Shown here: positions 5,155 through 5,791 of the stretch, in pieces
Layout: every line of letters starts with the position of its first letter
Position numbering within the stretch: the stretch's first letter is position 1
Assembly (NCBI GenBank): GCA_027717925.1
Contig: JALLON010000178.1
Coordinates: forward strand, 1 to 5,791
From: Acidobacteria bacterium AH-259-G07
GTDB lineage: Bacteria > Acidobacteriota > UBA6911 > RPQK01 > JADFOI01
DNA: 5,791 nt
Direction of reading: 5' to 3'
Position numbers and translations under genes: made by a program
The notes under the pieces: model-generated
What the model was told of the DNA's origin: nothing
Databases searched by the model: none
What the model saw: the letters and a program-made list of their open reading frames with translations, nothing else

Positions 5155-5791
5155 ATGTGCACCAGTCCGAGGCGTTAACCCTTCGGACTTATCCCTATGC
5201 AGAAACTCATAAGATCGCCGTCTTTCTGACCCGGAATTTTGGAAAGGTTCGAGGGGTCGCGCACGGCGCTCAAGGGGGGAAGAGCCGATTCGGCAGCAGC
5301 CTGGAGCCACTCACTCACTTGCGATTGAGTTTTTCCCGGAAAGAAAATCAGGAACTGGCCGTGATTCAAAGCTGCGAGATCATTCGGGCTTTTCCAGCCT
5401 ACCAGCTCACCTGGGAAGTGAACCTCCATTTCAGCTATTTTGCCGAACTGCTCACCGAATTCTCAAAAGAACAAGAGGAAAGCAAGATACTCTTTCGTTT
5501 GAGCCTGGCTGTTCTGCAAGCAAGCCGAAAAGCGCCGATCGATTTGGTGGCACGTTATTTTGAGCTATGGCTCTTAAAATTGGAAGGCGTCTTGCCGGGA
5601 CTTGAGGGAAAACTCCCCTCTGCGCTGGCAGCCAAAACCCAGGATATGATGAAGCTTCACCCCACTCAACTTCACACCATTAACTTTTCCCCGGCGCAAG
5701 GTGAAAGATTAGAAAGTCTCTGTGCTGAGTTGGTAGAATACCACCTGGAAAAGCAGTTGAAGACGCGCAAGTTATTGAAGGAGCTCTTGTA
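5151..5791 (+). CDS. recO: DNA repair protein RecO, compact, reaching the window edge
   Basis: RecO binds single-stranded DNA and SSB and, with RecR, loads RecA in the RecF repair pathway. The N-terminal OB-fold is clear: LRTYPYAETHKIAVFLTRNF (11-30) then GKVRGVAHGAQGGKSRFGSS (31-50) match the RecO hallmark. A helical C-terminal domain follows, ending in EYHLEKQLKTRKLLKEL (196-212), which corresponds to the family's last helix. There are 213 full codons plus TA at the edge; since the family's end motif is already reached, the next base probably completes TAA or TAG. This is shorter than the usual 240-250 aa. The four-cysteine zinc finger found in many RecO proteins is absent: the only cysteines are C75 and C191. 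Start ATG 5151 overlaps the mgtE stop as ATGA with no Shine-Dalgarno sequence, so coupling to mgtE is likely; GTG 5157 is an alternative. Confidence 0.9.
   Translation, partial: MNVHQSEALTLRTYPYAETHKIAVFLTRNFGKVRGVAHGAQGGKSRFGSSLEPLTHLRLSFSRKENQELAVIQSCEIIRAFPAYQLTWEVNLHFSYFAELLTEFSKEQEESKILFRLSLAVLQASRKAPIDLVARYFELWLLKLEGVLPGLEGKLPSALAAKTQDMMKLHPTQLHTINFSPAQGERLESLCAELVEYHLEKQLKTRKLLKELL

Noticed and set aside
5175..5429. Antisense open frame of 84 codons opposite recO
   Set aside because: The + strand frame here is a clear RecO OB-fold; the antisense product resembles nothing and has no start signals.

Overview
This 5.8 kb window has seven protein-coding genes, all on the + strand and tightly packed: arginase (cut by the left edge), D-alanine--D-alanine ligase, a small DUF465/YdcH-type protein, phosphatidylserine decarboxylase, CDP-diacylglycerol--serine phosphatidyltransferase, an MgtE magnesium transporter, and RecO (running to the right edge). 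It reads as chromosomal housekeeping DNA of a Gram-negative-type bacterium of medium GC. The short form of Psd coupled to PssA, the DdlA-like ligase and the DUF465 gene would fit Acidobacteriota or a neighbouring deep phylum, but that placement is an inference from general familiarity and is weak.

Layout: the arginase ends at 628 and is followed by a G-rich tract and a 53-bp inverted repeat (648-700) that finishes 13 bases before the ddl start codon. After ddl comes a short gap with a plausible sigma70-type promoter. The DUF465 gene follows, with a strong Shine-Dalgarno sequence, and is closed by a clear rho-independent terminator (2147-2190). The psd and pssA genes overlap by 4 bases and form the two-step route from CDP-diacylglycerol through phosphatidylserine to phosphatidylethanolamine. 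A second copy of the inverted repeat, in the opposite orientation, sits at 3687-3741 before mgtE. The mgtE and recO genes again overlap by 4 bases.

Functionally the genes cover envelope synthesis (peptidoglycan precursor and phospholipid head groups), Mg2+ uptake, arginine breakdown and recombinational repair. No phage, CRISPR, insertion-sequence or defence gene is visible. The least ordinary content is the pair of dispersed palindromic elements: they share a conserved 39-bp core, while their outer stem arms differ between copies yet stay complementary within each copy. A second oddity is a RecO that lacks the cysteine zinc-finger module. I see no sign of a new multi-gene system here.
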